From an uncultured Gammaproteobacteria bacterium (GTDB lineage: Bacteria; Pseudomonadota; Gammaproteobacteria; Pseudomonadales; Pseudohongiellaceae), in assembly GCA_913060695.1 (NCBI GenBank), contig CAJXUA010000003.1, positions 62,001 to 126,000 of the forward strand: a stretch of 64,000 nt of DNA, in the 5' to 3' direction. The position numbers were made by a program, and so were the translations under genes. This document shows, one piece after another, positions 44,652-55,844 of this stretch (positions are counted from its first letter, which is position 1; each line of letters starts with the position of its first letter). The notes below the pieces were generated by a model that made no database searches, had not been told where the DNA came from, and was given only the letters and a program-made list of their open reading frames with translations.

Positions 44652-45923
44652 TTATATTCCGCCGACCGGCTGGCCTAACATCGCGCGAGTTACTAGCGTG
44701 ACGCCCTTTTCTGTCACGCGATAGCCCTTCTTAATATCCGCTTCGCGATCATAACCAATGACTGTACCCTCGGGCACCGTGCAGCCTCGATCGATTATCA
44801 CTTTGCGTAGTTTGCAGTGTCGCTTTATGACGACATCCGGCAGTACTACGGCTTCATCGATTTGCGAATAAGAGTGAATCCGCACATTGGAGAAGAGCAC
44901 GGATTTTCGCACTGTTGACCCCGAAATAATACAGCCGCTTGAGACTAGTGAATCCATGGCCGCTCCGCGGCGATCGTCGTCATCGAAGACGAATTTAGCC
45001 GGGGGTAATTGTTCCTGAAAGGTCCAGATGGGCCAACGCGGATCATAGAGGTTCAAAGGTGGTACAGGCGTGGCGAGCTCCATATTAGCCAACCAATAGG
45101 AGTCTAAGTTACCCACATCACGCCAATACGCGGCCTGGTCGCCCGCTGTGTCTGGGTCAACGAAGCGATAGGCAAACACCTTATGGTCCTTGATAATCGA
45201 TGGAATGATGTTCTTGCCAAAGTCGTGGTCCGAACCTTCATTCTTAGAATCCTTACGCAACTGGTCGAAGAGGAACTCCGTCTTGAAAACATAATTGCCC
45301 ATTGAGGCAAGGCAATTATCGGGATTGTCTGGCACGTGTTGGGGATGTTTTGGTTTCTCGCTAAAGCCGAGAATACGATGCTCACGATCGACACTCATCA
45401 CACCAAAATTGCCGGCAGCTTCCTCGAGAGGAACCTCCATGCATGAAACGGTCATGTCCGCGTCGTGCTCGGCATGAAAGGCTAGCATGTCACCGTAATC
45501 TTGGCGGTAGATATGATCGCCAGAGAGGATCATCACGTATTCCGGAATCTCGCCACGAATAATATCGATATTCTGAAATACCGCATCGGCGGTACCCATA
45601 TACCAACTGTCGGAGTGGCGCTGGGAGGCGGGCAGAATCTCCACACCCTCCCCCAATTCCTTCTTGAAATGACCCCAGCCGCGCACCAAGTGTTTTATCA
45701 ATGAATGAGCTTTGTACTGTGTCACCACGCCAACGCGGCGCACACCGGAGTTGATGCAATTGGACAACGGAAAATCGATGATACGAAACTTACCGCCAAA
45801 GAACAGTGCGGGTTTCGCACGCCACTCGGTGAGCTCATGTAATCGAGAACCCCGTCCCCCGGCCAGAATCAGCGCATAGGTATTGCGAGTTAATTTACTT
45901 ACATAACGTGGACCGGTATCCAT
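44652..45923 (-). CDS. glgC: Glucose-1-phosphate adenylyltransferase
   Basis: The 423-residue ADP-glucose pyrophosphorylase makes the glycogen precursor and is the normal control point of the pathway. Signatures are [39 protein letters not shown] (read in parts), [26 protein letters not shown] and FSEKP; the C-terminal part is a left-handed beta-helix ([32 protein letters not shown]). GAGGAG lies before the ATG. It is 17 bp after glgP and 12 bp before glgA. Confidence 0.97.
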   Translation of the reverse strand: MDTGPRYVSKLTRNTYALILAGGRGSRLHELTEWRAKPALFFGGKFRIIDFPLSNCINSGVRRVGVVTQYKAHSLIKHLVRGWGHFKKELGEGVEILPASQRHSDSWYMGTADAVFQNIDIIRGEIPEYVMILSGDHIYRQDYGDMLAFHAEHDADMTVSCMEVPLEEAAGNFGVMSVDREHRILGFSEKPKHPQHVPDNPDNCLASMGNYVFKTEFLFDQLRKDSKNEGSDHDFGKNIIPSIIKDHKVFAYRFVDPDTAGDQAAYWRDVGNLDSYWLANMELATPVPPLNLYDPRWPIWTFQEQLPPAKFVFDDDDRRGAAMDSLVSSGCIISGSTVRKSVLFSNVRIHSYSQIDEAVVLPDVVIKRHCKLRKVIIDRGCTVPEGTVIGYDREADIKKGYRVTEKGVTLVTRAMLGQPVGGI

Positions 45924-45940
45924 AATCGACTCCTCACTTA

Positions 45941-48460
45941 TTATTCTTGCGTTTTCACTGTAAGGCCCCAGATCTCCTCCGCATAACTGCGGATAGTTCG
46001 ATCACTGGAGAAATGTCCGCTTGCCGCGGTGTTTAAAATACTCATCGATTGCCATGCGCTCTGATCCTGAAACAATTCACCGACCCTTTGCTGCGCATCG
46101 ACATAACTGCGGAAATCCGCGGCGGTAAGCCATTGATCCCCAGGGTTACGAATACTATCGGTGATTGGAACGAAAAGACCGGGCTCGCCAGGATTAAAAA
46201 GTCCTGACTCCAACAGCTGCATGGTCGCGGCGAAATCACTGTCGTTCGCGATGATATCGCTCGGATTATAATTGCTGCGTTGCTGCGCAACTTCATCGGC
46301 GCGTAAACCGAACAAGAAGAAGTTCTCCGCGCCTACCTCCTCTCGGATCTCGATGTTGGCACCATCTAACGTGCCAATCGTAATCGCACCGTTCATCATG
46401 AATTTCATGTTGCCAGTGCCCGATGCCTCTTTGCCTGCCGTGGAAATTTGTTCCGAGAGATCGGCACCCGCGCAGATGATCTCCATGACAGTGACTCGGT
46501 AGTTCGGCAAGAACGCCACCCGCAGAAAGGGTTTAGCACGCTCATCCGCATTGATCACAGCCGCAACGCTATTGACCAGCTTGATGATGAGCTTGGCCAT
46601 GAAATATCCAGGCGCCGCCTTTCCCCCTATCAACACGCAGCGAGGCGTCATCCCCTGTGTCTCGCCGCGCAAGATGCGCTCATACAAGTGGATGACGTGC
46701 AGCACATTGAGCAGCTGACGCTTGTATTCGTGGATACGCTTAACTTGCACATCAAACAGCATGCCGGTATCGAACTCGATGTCGCATTTGAGTTTCACTA
46801 GATCGGCCAGCGACTGTTTGTTTGCGATTTTGATCGCGGCCCATTCCTTACGAAACTTCTCTTTCTCTGCAAAGGGCGTCAATTGCCTTAGTTGATCGAG
46901 ATCGGTGATCCAGCTCTCACCTATAGTCTTATTGATCAATGTCGCGAGCTTAGGGTTACAGAATGCAAGCCAGCGCCGCGGAGTGACCCCGTTGGTCTTG
47001 TTATTAAACTTCTCTGGCCACAGTTGATAGAAGGTACGAAACAGCCCTTCTTTGAGCAGCTGGGTATGCAACGCAGCAACACCATTGACAGAGTAGCTGC
47101 CTACGATCGCTAAATGTGCCATACGAACATGGGGGTCGGCACTCTCTTCTATCAGCGACAACTCTGCCAACTTCCCACCGTCTCCTGGCCATTTCGCCGC
47201 GACCTCTGCCAGAAAGCGTGCATTGATCTCGTAGATAATCTCGAGGATGCGTGGCAGCATCTCGCGAAACAAACGCACTGGCCAGCGCTCTAACGCCTCG
47301 GGCAAGAGCGTATGGTTAGTGTATGCCATCGTGGCTTTACAGATGCTCCACGCGCTATCCCAATCCAGATTTTGTTCGTCCAACAACAGGCGCATAAGTT
47401 CTGCCACTGCGATGGAGGGGTGGGTGTCGTTAAGCTGAAAACAATTGTAACTAGCAAACTCACCGAACTCGCTACCATTGCGTTGCACCCAACGCGAGAT
47501 CACATCCTGTAGGCTCGCCGATGAAAGGAAATACTGCTGACGCAGGCGCAGCACTTTGCCGTTCTCACTCACATCATTTGGGTACAGCACCATCGAGATC
47601 TGTTCGGCTTGGTTCTTCGAAGCGACTGCCTCTGCGTAACCACCAGCGTTGAACTCATGAAGATTGAACTCCTCGGTGGCCGATGACTTCCATAGACGCA
47701 ATGTATTCACGGTATCGTTGCGATAGCCGGGAATCGGCATATCGTAAGGCACGGCGAGCACGTCGTGGGTATCGATCCACTCCCGTGTCTTGCCATCGCC
47801 ACTGATCTCGGTGCGCCCATAGAATTTCACTCTACGAGTGTCCTGTGGCGCCTCGAACTCCCAAGGGTTTCCAAACTCTAGCCAGTGATCGGGACACTCA
47901 ACCTGTGCACCGTTCTCGATGCGTTGGTGAAACATGCCGTAGTCATAACGGATTCCGTAACCGGTAACTGGCAGGCCAAGCGTGGCACAGCTATCTAGGA
48001 AACAAGCAGCAAGCCGGCCCAGTCCGCCGTTGCCTAGACCTGCATCGCGCTCCTCCGCTGAGAGCTCCTCGAGGGATACGCCATACCGATACAGGGCTTC
48101 GCGAAGAGTCTGTTCCATATCCAGATTCAAAGACGCATTGGTCAAAGTGCGTCCCATCAGAAACTCAAGAGAGATATAGGCAACTCGCTTCGGTCGCTCA
48201 TCCTGATAGCGCGTGCGCGTGGCCCTCCAGCGCTCGACTAGACGATCGCGAACTGTTAGGGCTGCCGCATTAAAAAGATAATGGTGTGCGTTGGTGGTTT
48301 GGTCGCGCCCTAGGGTTAGATGGAAATGCCGATCCAGATCCTCCGCCACCGTTTTGTTGTCCATGCCAAGCCAGGCATACTTGCCTACCCCAATCGGCCC
48401 CTTCTTCTTGCGGGTAGTTTTCTTACGGTTCGTACTAGAGATTTCAGATGTACTACTCAT
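45941..48460 (-). CDS. glgP: Glycogen/maltodextrin phosphorylase
   Basis: The 839-residue GT35 phosphorylase releases glucose 1-phosphate from alpha-glucan. The PLP-lysine motif [28 protein letters not shown] (read in parts) is intact, with [26 protein letters not shown] and [14 protein letters not shown]. The N-terminal ~30 residues are basic and repetitive ([12 protein letters not shown]) and are not part of the usual domain. It reads into glgC with a 17-bp gap. Whether it prefers glycogen or maltodextrin cannot be told. Confidence 0.96.
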   Translation of the reverse strand: MSSTSEISSTNRKKTTRKKKGPIGVGKYAWLGMDNKTVAEDLDRHFHLTLGRDQTTNAHHYLFNAAALTVRDRLVERWRATRTRYQDERPKRVAYISLEFLMGRTLTNASLNLDMEQTLREALYRYGVSLEELSAEERDAGLGNGGLGRLAACFLDSCATLGLPVTGYGIRYDYGMFHQRIENGAQVECPDHWLEFGNPWEFEAPQDTRRVKFYGRTEISGDGKTREWIDTHDVLAVPYDMPIPGYRNDTVNTLRLWKSSATEEFNLHEFNAGGYAEAVASKNQAEQISMVLYPNDVSENGKVLRLRQQYFLSSASLQDVISRWVQRNGSEFGEFASYNCFQLNDTHPSIAVAELMRLLLDEQNLDWDSAWSICKATMAYTNHTLLPEALERWPVRLFREMLPRILEIIYEINARFLAEVAAKWPGDGGKLAELSLIEESADPHVRMAHLAIVGSYSVNGVAALHTQLLKEGLFRTFYQLWPEKFNNKTNGVTPRRWLAFCNPKLATLINKTIGESWITDLDQLRQLTPFAEKEKFRKEWAAIKIANKQSLADLVKLKCDIEFDTGMLFDVQVKRIHEYKRQLLNVLHVIHLYERILRGETQGMTPRCVLIGGKAAPGYFMAKLIIKLVNSVAAVINADERAKPFLRVAFLPNYRVTVMEIICAGADLSEQISTAGKEASGTGNMKFMMNGAITIGTLDGANIEIREEVGAENFFLFGLRADEVAQQRSNYNPSDIIANDSDFAATMQLLESGLFNPGEPGLFVPITDSIRNPGDQWLTAADFRSYVDAQQRVGELFQDQSAWQSMSILNTAASGHFSSDRTIRSYAEEIWGLTVKTQE

Positions 48461-48462
48461 GA

Positions 48463-50613
48463 CTAAATTGATTCCTCGACCTGTGCGATTGCTGTGGGTT
48501 CTTCCTTGGCGAATTCGCCTTGACGTGCCAAGAGCACGACAGTCGAACAGGAAAATAGATTTAAGCGATTGACGACCTTACAGTTATTAGGGTCTGGTAC
48601 CCCAGATTGTGTCGCGGTATCCAACAATATTTTCCATTGTGCTACACCCGCGATAATGGGAAGCCGAAAACCCAGTGCGCCGCGATCGGCATGAAAGACT
48701 ATCAACACCCGCTCACGCTGATTAGTTAGCGGATCGATCCCTACTAACATGCAGCCGAGAGTGCGGGCGTGATGCTCCTGCCAATGGCTGGCCTGCATCA
48801 ACTCGCCACTATTGTTATACCAAAGAATCTGCGGGTCGTTGTCGTGCATCGGCTCATGCACAAAGCGGTCGAAAAACAGATAGGAGAAGCGCGCGCGCAA
48901 CGCAGTGAGATGCGCGGTAAATCTCTGCTGCATACGCCCCTCTTCGCTGATCTTGTCCCAGTTGATCCAATTGATGACATTGTCCTGACAGTAAGAATTA
49001 TTATTACCATGCTTGCTGCGACAACTCTCGTCGCCCCCTGAGAGCATCGGGACGCCTTGGGACAGCAATAAAGTCGCGAGGAAATTGCGCTGCTGACGCT
49101 GGCGCAGAACATTAATGGTCTTGTCACTAGCTGGCCCTTCAATGCCGAAGTTATCGCTATAGTTCTCGCGATGCCCGTCCTGATTGTCCTCGCCATTGAT
49201 CTCATTATGACGCTCACGATAGGTCACTAGATCGTTCAAGGTAAAGCCATCGTGGCTGGTGATGAAATTGACGCTAGCAGAGGGTTTGCGGCCATCGTGT
49301 TCGAAAATATCGCTTGAACCGTGAATGCGTCGCGCGAACTCTGGCAGCACACCCGCGTCCCCGCGCCAGAAACGGCGCACAGTATCGCGGTAGCGATCGT
49401 TCCACTCGCTCCACCCTGGTGGAAAACGTCCTAGCTGATAACCTCCGGGTCCAATGTCCCAAGGCTCCGCAATGAGTTTCGTGCCGGCTAATACAGGGTC
49501 TTGCATCATGGCATCGAAGAAACCACTGCCCTGATCGAAGCCATAGGACTCCCTACCCAGTACCGGTGCCAGATCGAAGCGAAATCCATCCACTTGCATC
49601 GCACTGGCCCAATAACGCATGCAGTCCATAATCATCTGCACGACACGCGGATGCATCATGTTCAAGGTATTGCCACAGCCGGTATCGTTGATATAGAAAC
49701 GCTTATCTTCGGGTTGCAGGCGGTAGTAGGACAAATTGTCGATACCGCGAAAAGAGAAACTCGGGCCGAGCCGCCCGCCTTCGGCCGTGTGGTTGAAAAC
49801 GATGTCGAGAATCACCTCGATGCCTGCCTCATGCAACGCATCGACCATTTTGCGCACCTCGAGAATCGAGTTGCTACTCATATAGGCTTGATGAGGTGCG
49901 AAGAAACACAGGCTGTTGTAACCCCAATAATTCACCAAGCCCTTTTCCTTCAAGAAGTGCTCGCTGACGAAGCTTTGTATGGGCATCAATTCGACCGAGG
50001 TGATCCCCATTGCTTTCAGATATGAGATCACTTGGTCATTGGCCATACCTGCGAAACAGCCGCGCTGCTCCGGTGGAATGCCCGGGTGGGAGATAGTGAA
50101 GCCACGCACATGGGTCTCGTAGAGGACCGTCTTGGACAAAGGCACTCGATGACTTAGCCGAGTACTGCCCACGATATCTTCCACCACCACGCATTTGGGC
50201 ATGAAGGCCTTGTTGTCACGCTTGTCGAACTTCAGGTCCTTATCGACATGATTGATGTCGAAACCGTAGTGTGTATCGGACCATTGAAATTTGCCGACGA
50301 GCTGCTTGCAATAAGGGTCAAGTGAAATTTTATTTGCGTTAAAACGATGCCCCATGTGAATCTGCCAAGGCCCATGCACTCTAAACGCATAGACGGTGCC
50401 CGGACCTGCCTTGGGTAGATATCCATGCCAGACCTGATTAGTCAGGCGTGGCATCTCGAGCCGCTGAATCTCGCGCGAACCATCGGGCGTGAACAGACAC
50501 AACTCGACGCGCTCTGCATTGGCAGAGAACAACGCAAAATTAACGCCCTCACCATCCCAAGTTGCCCCTAGTGGATATGCATTGCCCGGTACTAGGGATA
50601 CTGCTTGCTTCAT
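48463..50613 (-). CDS. glgX: Glycogen debranching enzyme (isoamylase type)
   Basis: The 716-residue GH13 enzyme hydrolyses alpha-1,6 branches of phosphorylase-limit glycogen. It starts MKQAVSLVPGNAYPLGATWDGEGVNFALFSANAERVELCLF (CBM48 domain, read in parts), then DIVFNHTAEGG, VDGFRFDLAPVLGRESYGF with the nucleophile Asp, LIAEPWDIGPGGYQ with the acid Glu, and FITSHDGFTLNDLVTY. The start at 50613 overlaps the glgB stop (ATGA) with GGGGAA upstream; the longer frame to 50691 is rejected. It lies 2 bp before glgP. Confidence 0.96.
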   Translation of the reverse strand: MKQAVSLVPGNAYPLGATWDGEGVNFALFSANAERVELCLFTPDGSREIQRLEMPRLTNQVWHGYLPKAGPGTVYAFRVHGPWQIHMGHRFNANKISLDPYCKQLVGKFQWSDTHYGFDINHVDKDLKFDKRDNKAFMPKCVVVEDIVGSTRLSHRVPLSKTVLYETHVRGFTISHPGIPPEQRGCFAGMANDQVISYLKAMGITSVELMPIQSFVSEHFLKEKGLVNYWGYNSLCFFAPHQAYMSSNSILEVRKMVDALHEAGIEVILDIVFNHTAEGGRLGPSFSFRGIDNLSYYRLQPEDKRFYINDTGCGNTLNMMHPRVVQMIMDCMRYWASAMQVDGFRFDLAPVLGRESYGFDQGSGFFDAMMQDPVLAGTKLIAEPWDIGPGGYQLGRFPPGWSEWNDRYRDTVRRFWRGDAGVLPEFARRIHGSSDIFEHDGRKPSASVNFITSHDGFTLNDLVTYRERHNEINGEDNQDGHRENYSDNFGIEGPASDKTINVLRQRQQRNFLATLLLSQGVPMLSGGDESCRSKHGNNNSYCQDNVINWINWDKISEEGRMQQRFTAHLTALRARFSYLFFDRFVHEPMHDNDPQILWYNNSGELMQASHWQEHHARTLGCMLVGIDPLTNQRERVLIVFHADRGALGFRLPIIAGVAQWKILLDTATQSGVPDPNNCKVVNRLNLFSCSTVVLLARQGEFAKEEPTAIAQVEESI

Positions 50614-52604
50614 AAATTCCCCGTTTGTAAAAACATAATGGTGGCCAAGGGAGGCACCGTGATAACGATAGACCAAGGCCGACCATGCCATGCCATTTGC
50701 TCGGCCTTAACAGCGCCGTAATTGCCCGCGTCACTGCCACCGTAGATGGCCGAATCGCTATTGAGTAGTTCTTGATACAAACCTGGTCCGGGCACGCCAA
50801 TGCGGTAATGCCTATGCGCGGTCGGCGTAAAATTCACCACCGTCACTACCGAGTTAGCCGTCTTATCTAGTGCCTTACGCAGGAATACGAATATTGATTC
50901 TGCGCGTGCATCGGCGTCGATCCATTCGAAGCAATCTGCATCGCTATCGCCTTGATACAAAGCAGGCTCGGTGGCACACAATCTATTGAGATCACGCACT
51001 AGGCGCTGCACACCAAGATGGGGCCCATGATCAAGTAAGGACCAATCGAGTCCGCGGTCATGATTCCATTCGCCGCGTTGTGCGAACTCGCCGCCCATAA
51101 AGAGCAGTTTCTTGCCAGGATGACTCCACATGAAGCCGAAATACGCGCGCAGACTTGCGAACTTCTGCCAGTCGTCGCCGGGCATCTTCTCGATCAACGA
51201 ACGCTTGCCGTGGACTACTTCGTCGTGACTCAGCGGCAAGATAAAATTTTCGGAGAAAGCGTAGAGTAGACCGAAGCTCAAGTCCGAATGATGATACTGA
51301 CGATGGATAGGGTCCCGCGCCATATAGCGAAGAGTGTCGTTCATCCAGCCCAGATTCCACTTGAAGCCGAAGCCTAGACCGCCGCGTGAGGTGAAGTCAG
51401 TTACGCCGGGCCAGGCTGTGGATTCCTCGGCGATCATGGCCACGCCAGGATAGTTGCGGTAGACCCGCTCGTTGATCTGCTTTATCAGGCTGATAGCCTC
51501 TAGATTCTCGATGCTGCCGTATTGGTTCGGCAGCCACTCGCCCTCCTCGCGGCTGTAATTCAGATACAGCATCGAGGCGACGGCATCGAAGCGCAGCCCA
51601 TCGACATGGAACTCGTCTAGCCAATAGAAGGCGTTACTGAGAAGGTAACTGATTACCTCGGCGCGCCCATAATTGAAGATCAAGGTATTCCAGTCTGGAT
51701 GAAAACCCTGCCGCGGATCGGCATGTTCGTAGAGACATGTGCCATCGAAATTGGCCAGACCATGCTCGTCCGAGGGAAAGTGCGCAGGCACCCAGTCCAA
51801 TAACACGCCAAGCCCTTGCTGATGAGCCTGATCGATGAGATAACGAAAATCGTCGGGCGTGCCAAAGCGGCGCGTCGGCGAATACAAGCCGATCGGCTGA
51901 TAGCCCCAAGAGCCATCGAAGGGGAACTCGCTCATCGGCATGAACTGAATATGGGTAAAGCCCATATCCTTCACATAGCTCACTAGTTGGTCGGCCAATT
52001 CGTGGTAGCTAAGGAAACCGTCATCGTGCCAGTGCCGCCGCCATGACCCGGCGTGCACCTCGTAGATCAGCATCTGGGATTGGTGTAGCTCGCTATTGCT
52101 GCGTCGCTCTACCCATTCGGCATCGCCCCATTCATAGCGTGACTGTTCGGGCACTATAGAGGCGTTCTCTGGACGCAGCTGCGTGGCCTGAGCATAGGGA
52201 TCTGCCTTCCACGGCAGTACTTCCCCCTGGGCGCTGATTAGCTGATATTTATAGCACTGCCCAGCGCTTGCACCGGGGATAAAGCACTCCCACACGCCGA
52301 ATCCCGCATGCACCCGCATAGGATGGCGATCTGGACTCCAGTCATTGAAATCCCCTATAACCGCGACACTGCGCGCAGAAGGCGCCCAGAGCGCGAAAAG
52401 CACACCGGCAACGCCTTCATGCTCAAAATACTTAGCTCCTAGGAAGCGATAGGCTCGCTCCTGCTCTCCTTTGTTAAAAAGATAGAGATCCTCAACATTG
52501 AGTAATAGTGGTTCAGCTACTGCCTGCGACGTGCTGCCTAGCTTCTCGTTCTTACTTCGCTTCGCCGCTGTCTTTTTCGCTGGCGTGCGTGGTTTACTGC
52601 TCAT
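50610..52604 (-). CDS. glgB: 1,4-alpha-glucan branching enzyme
   Basis: The 664-residue GH13 enzyme makes the alpha-1,6 branches of glycogen. After a short basic head comes a CBM48 domain (YRFLGAKYFEHEGVAGVLFALWAPSARSVAVIGDFNDW, read in parts). The catalytic barrel has YEVHAGSWRRH, DWVPAHFPSDEHGLANFDGT, VDGLRFDAVASMLYLNYSR with the nucleophile Asp, MIAEESTAWPGVT with the acid Glu, and LPLSHDEVVHGK. The start overlaps malQ by 4 bases and the stop overlaps glgX by 4. Confidence 0.97.
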   Translation of the reverse strand: MSSKPRTPAKKTAAKRSKNEKLGSTSQAVAEPLLLNVEDLYLFNKGEQERAYRFLGAKYFEHEGVAGVLFALWAPSARSVAVIGDFNDWSPDRHPMRVHAGFGVWECFIPGASAGQCYKYQLISAQGEVLPWKADPYAQATQLRPENASIVPEQSRYEWGDAEWVERRSNSELHQSQMLIYEVHAGSWRRHWHDDGFLSYHELADQLVSYVKDMGFTHIQFMPMSEFPFDGSWGYQPIGLYSPTRRFGTPDDFRYLIDQAHQQGLGVLLDWVPAHFPSDEHGLANFDGTCLYEHADPRQGFHPDWNTLIFNYGRAEVISYLLSNAFYWLDEFHVDGLRFDAVASMLYLNYSREEGEWLPNQYGSIENLEAISLIKQINERVYRNYPGVAMIAEESTAWPGVTDFTSRGGLGFGFKWNLGWMNDTLRYMARDPIHRQYHHSDLSFGLLYAFSENFILPLSHDEVVHGKRSLIEKMPGDDWQKFASLRAYFGFMWSHPGKKLLFMGGEFAQRGEWNHDRGLDWSLLDHGPHLGVQRLVRDLNRLCATEPALYQGDSDADCFEWIDADARAESIFVFLRKALDKTANSVVTVVNFTPTAHRHYRIGVPGPGLYQELLNSDSAIYGGSDAGNYGAVKAEQMAWHGRPWSIVITVPPLATIMFLQTGNL

Positions 52605-54823
52605 TGCAGATTCCTTTCTTCGCTAAATCCGTAGAGCAATTTGCTCCCGAACTCTGAGTCAATTAGTGCCGAAACATCGGCGGGTAGGCGACGGCGCCAG
52701 TTGGGATATTCACCACTAGTGCCGGGTATATTAATGGGTGTCTCTAATAGGGCCAGATCCTCGAGCTGCACCGATACCATCTGTGCGGCGCTGCGTGCAC
52801 AGCAGCGAAAAATCGCCGCACACAAAATGCGATCGAATGCTTTGCTCTCGCTGTCTCCTTGCCATTGCGCAGGCAGAAGCCACTGCTCACCTAGCCAATG
52901 CAGCACCTGATACTTCTCCTCACGGCGGGCCTGCAATTGCTGATGCAAATCGTCCTCCGTCTTAATTAGGTCCAGCTCGCGTCGCAATCTCAGATCTGTT
53001 CCATTCCACCAAGCGGCTAAAGTGGGCACATCGTGATTAGCGACCATGGCCAGAGATTTCGGATTGTAATGCTCCGGCTTTTTGAAATGGAAGCCGTCGT
53101 ATTTTTCAAAATAAAATAAAGAGTTAGAGTATATAGCTGAGGAGTTAATATAGGTTCTTACTTCAGGCGGAACCACGCCCAAATCTTCGCCGATCACGAC
53201 GCATCGACTGCGCAAACTCTCAAGGCGCAGAATGGCGAATAGCTCATCGACGTTGTAATGCACATAAGCCCCTACGCCACGACCAGGATAGCGCGGACAC
53301 CACCAAAGTCGCATTAACGCCATCACATGATCGATGCGCAGCGCGCCGCAATGGGCCATATTGCTACGCAATAACTCGATAAAATGGCGATAGCCACTAG
53401 CACGCAAAGCGTTAGGGTCCACCGGCGGCAGCCCCCAGTTCTGACCTTGCGGGGCCAGTGGGTCCGGTGGCGCGCCGATGCTGGCAAGCTCGCAGTACAA
53501 GTCTTTATTCAGATTAACCTCTGCCCCGCCGCCATCTCCGCCTACCGCCAAGTCCCGCACCAGACCGATGCGCATGCCCTTATGCCGCGCCAGTTGCTGA
53601 CAGGCCTCGAACTGGGACTCGGCTAGCCACTGCAGATACATCGTGAAGCGCGGGTCAGCCTCGGTACCGAGGCCATCGCTACTGCGCAGGCGCACGGCCT
53701 CGAAATGGGCGAACTCCTTCAAGCTAAGCCCCTGCGCCTCTACAAAGGCACTGAACATGCGCGCCCGGGCAGTATTCTTATCGAGATGCTCGGCGACGAA
53801 GTAGCGAAACATCTGTGCGAAAATCTCACGCTTACACTCGGCCACAGCCACATAGTCGATGCTATCGCCGCTGCGAAGCTGTGCAAGGCGGTCTTGCCAT
53901 TTGGGATCGGTCACCATCTCACGCAGTCTCGGGGACGCTAGGAATTCCGTCTCGCGCTCCGCATCGATGTAGAGGGTATTGAGGCGCCGCCGATCATTGG
54001 GGCTATAGGGGCTGCAGTGCTGTGGGGCGTTGGCATCCAATACATGCAAGGGGTTCAAGACGAGGAAGCTCGCATTCTTACCACTCGCACAATCGATAAG
54101 AGCGGATAGATCTGTGAAGTCGCCGATGCCCCAGTTGCGCTGTGAACGCAGGCTATAGAGCTGCACTGAGAATCCCCATAGCCGTTGTCCCGACAGGGCC
54201 CAGTCCGGCTCGAAGGCCCTAGCGGGCGCGACTATTAGGTCCGCCTCTAACCCTTCTAATCGATGCGACTTGCACACTGCCTCATCTAGACAACGCAATA
54301 GCAGGCGATGATAGCCCATGGGCAGCACACCATTGAGAAAAGGCGCTAGCGCCAGTTCGCGCGCACTTTGCGCAATACCGACCAACTCCCCTTCACCAGA
54401 GCTCAGCAGGTGCTGCGGGATAAATTCCTGCAAAAAACTACTGCCATCTTCGCATTGCACTTCCCACTGCCAAGCGCAGTCCAGAGCGGTGCTGGGCAGG
54501 CGTAAACACACGGTCTCGCGGCCGCCTGGGCTGAGAATATTGGCAGGGGAAAGGGCGGCGTGCCATTGCGTCTCGCGCGCCATAGCCAGCGTGGCGTCCA
54601 ACTTAGCTGTATCGACATGGTTTCCTGTGATTAGGTCCAAGCCCTTGTACATGAGGATATCGAAACGGTCACTAAACGGAATCTGCGCGTTATGCCCCGA
54701 ATATTCGATGTACTCGCTGGCCACAGAGTGTAGCTGTAGTAGTTCCTCGACCTGCGCGCGTTGCGCAGCGGTGAGCGCCTCGCATGCTTGGAGGAAGAGC
54801 GAGTACTCGGGAAGGCTAGTCAT
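52601..54823 (-). CDS. malQ: 4-alpha-glucanotransferase (amylomaltase)
   Basis: The 740-residue GH77 enzyme moves alpha-1,4 glucan units between maltodextrins and frees glucose. Motifs are WGFSVQLYSLRSQRNWGIGDFTDL, GLVRDLAVGGDGGGAEV, LRIDHVMALMRLWWCP with the nucleophile Asp, VIGEDLGVVPPEVR with the acid Glu, and ANHDVPTLAAWWNGTDL. The N-terminal ~140 residues are the MalQ extension seen in proteobacteria. It overlaps glk by 8 bases and glgB by 4, which suggests tight translational coupling. It supplies glucose for the upstream glucokinase. Confidence 0.96.
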   Translation of the reverse strand: MTSLPEYSLFLQACEALTAAQRAQVEELLQLHSVASEYIEYSGHNAQIPFSDRFDILMYKGLDLITGNHVDTAKLDATLAMARETQWHAALSPANILSPGGRETVCLRLPSTALDCAWQWEVQCEDGSSFLQEFIPQHLLSSGEGELVGIAQSARELALAPFLNGVLPMGYHRLLLRCLDEAVCKSHRLEGLEADLIVAPARAFEPDWALSGQRLWGFSVQLYSLRSQRNWGIGDFTDLSALIDCASGKNASFLVLNPLHVLDANAPQHCSPYSPNDRRRLNTLYIDAERETEFLASPRLREMVTDPKWQDRLAQLRSGDSIDYVAVAECKREIFAQMFRYFVAEHLDKNTARARMFSAFVEAQGLSLKEFAHFEAVRLRSSDGLGTEADPRFTMYLQWLAESQFEACQQLARHKGMRIGLVRDLAVGGDGGGAEVNLNKDLYCELASIGAPPDPLAPQGQNWGLPPVDPNALRASGYRHFIELLRSNMAHCGALRIDHVMALMRLWWCPRYPGRGVGAYVHYNVDELFAILRLESLRSRCVVIGEDLGVVPPEVRTYINSSAIYSNSLFYFEKYDGFHFKKPEHYNPKSLAMVANHDVPTLAAWWNGTDLRLRRELDLIKTEDDLHQQLQARREEKYQVLHWLGEQWLLPAQWQGDSESKAFDRILCAAIFRCCARSAAQMVSVQLEDLALLETPINIPGTSGEYPNWRRRLPADVSALIDSEFGSKLLYGFSEERNLQ

Positions 54824-55808
54824 GGAAGGACCTACAATAGGCGGCGCAACCCAGAAGGCCGGGGTAATCTGCGCGGATACGACCTACCGGCACACTGCTA
54901 CACCAGGAGGAAAAAGGCCCCTTGTCTGTAAATCGCGTCATAAAGAGCCTTTGATCAAAAAATCGGTCCATCTTTGTCAGCATCGCTCCAGACAGGAACA
55001 AGCCAGATAAGCTGCCAGTCACTAAGGCAATATCCCCACATACGGAGCCCATGATACCAGTGAAATCAGCGATGCTCTGCAGACACAGCTCATCGCCTTG
55101 CTCTGCCCCGGCCACTATGTCCGAGGCTTGCAGCTCGCCATCCAGAATCAGTAGTTGCGCATTCGCCCAATACAGATTTGCAAGGCCCGGGCCAGAAAGT
55201 AGATGTTCGATCGATATTCGCGGGTAGCGCTTCCAAAGCTGCGCTAGCAACGACGCTTCGTGCGAATTTACGGGTGCGAAGGAGAGATGACCAGGCTCGG
55301 ACTCTAGGATTTCACCACTGGGCATAACGGTGGAGCCACCGAAGCCGGTGCCCGGCCCTAGAATACTGCGGGCATGCAGGGCAGGCTCTGTCAGAGTGTG
55401 ACTTGGCAGCGCTTGCTGCCACCACTGCACGTTCGCGTGTTCCAAATCAGTAAGACAATAGGCTTGGGCGCTGAAGTCGTTGAGAACCGTGATAGGTAAA
55501 TTGACGAGACTGCTTAGTGCGCTGCGGCTGAACTGCCAAGGGGAATTCGTCATCTTTATCAAATCGTCGTTCACCGCTGCGGCCACAGCGAGGCAGATAC
55601 TAGTGGGTTGCGGTGCAGCGCTTTGCGCTAGACGCGCTATATAGGCAGCTAGGGCGTCTTCGAAACGCTCGTATTCGGAGCACGCATAGCTGTGTACGCA
55701 CTGTAAAGTGGCATCGCTCGCTGTAACGAAGGCAAAGCGTGCATTCGTGCCACCAATATCCGCCAGTACATAGCAGCCCTGTTCTAACAAATCCTGCGTA
55801 CTCACCAT
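54816..55808 (-). CDS. glk: Glucokinase
   Basis: The 330-residue ROK-independent hexokinase-type glucokinase (E. coli Glk family) phosphorylates glucose with ATP. Motifs are YVLADIGGTNARFAFVTAS (phosphate-binding loop), LPITVLNDFSAQAYCL with the catalytic Asp, SILGPGTGFGGSTVMP, and EPGHLSFAP. It links free glucose from MalQ or GlgX action to the Entner-Doudoroff genes. It lies 36 bp after eda and overlaps malQ by 8 bases. Confidence 0.95.
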   Translation of the reverse strand: MVSTQDLLEQGCYVLADIGGTNARFAFVTASDATLQCVHSYACSEYERFEDALAAYIARLAQSAAPQPTSICLAVAAAVNDDLIKMTNSPWQFSRSALSSLVNLPITVLNDFSAQAYCLTDLEHANVQWWQQALPSHTLTEPALHARSILGPGTGFGGSTVMPSGEILESEPGHLSFAPVNSHEASLLAQLWKRYPRISIEHLLSGPGLANLYWANAQLLILDGELQASDIVAGAEQGDELCLQSIADFTGIMGSVCGDIALVTGSLSGLFLSGAMLTKMDRFFDQRLFMTRFTDKGPFSSWCSSVPVGRIRADYPGLLGCAAYCRSFHD

Positions 55809-55844
55809 TCACCTCGATCTATTCATGCGCACCGCGCACTTGCT

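Noticed and set aside
48769-50025. Several open frames opposite glgX, including a 174-residue His-rich one
   Set aside because: They are mirror frames of a clear GH13 gene; His-rich composition comes from reverse reading of its codons.
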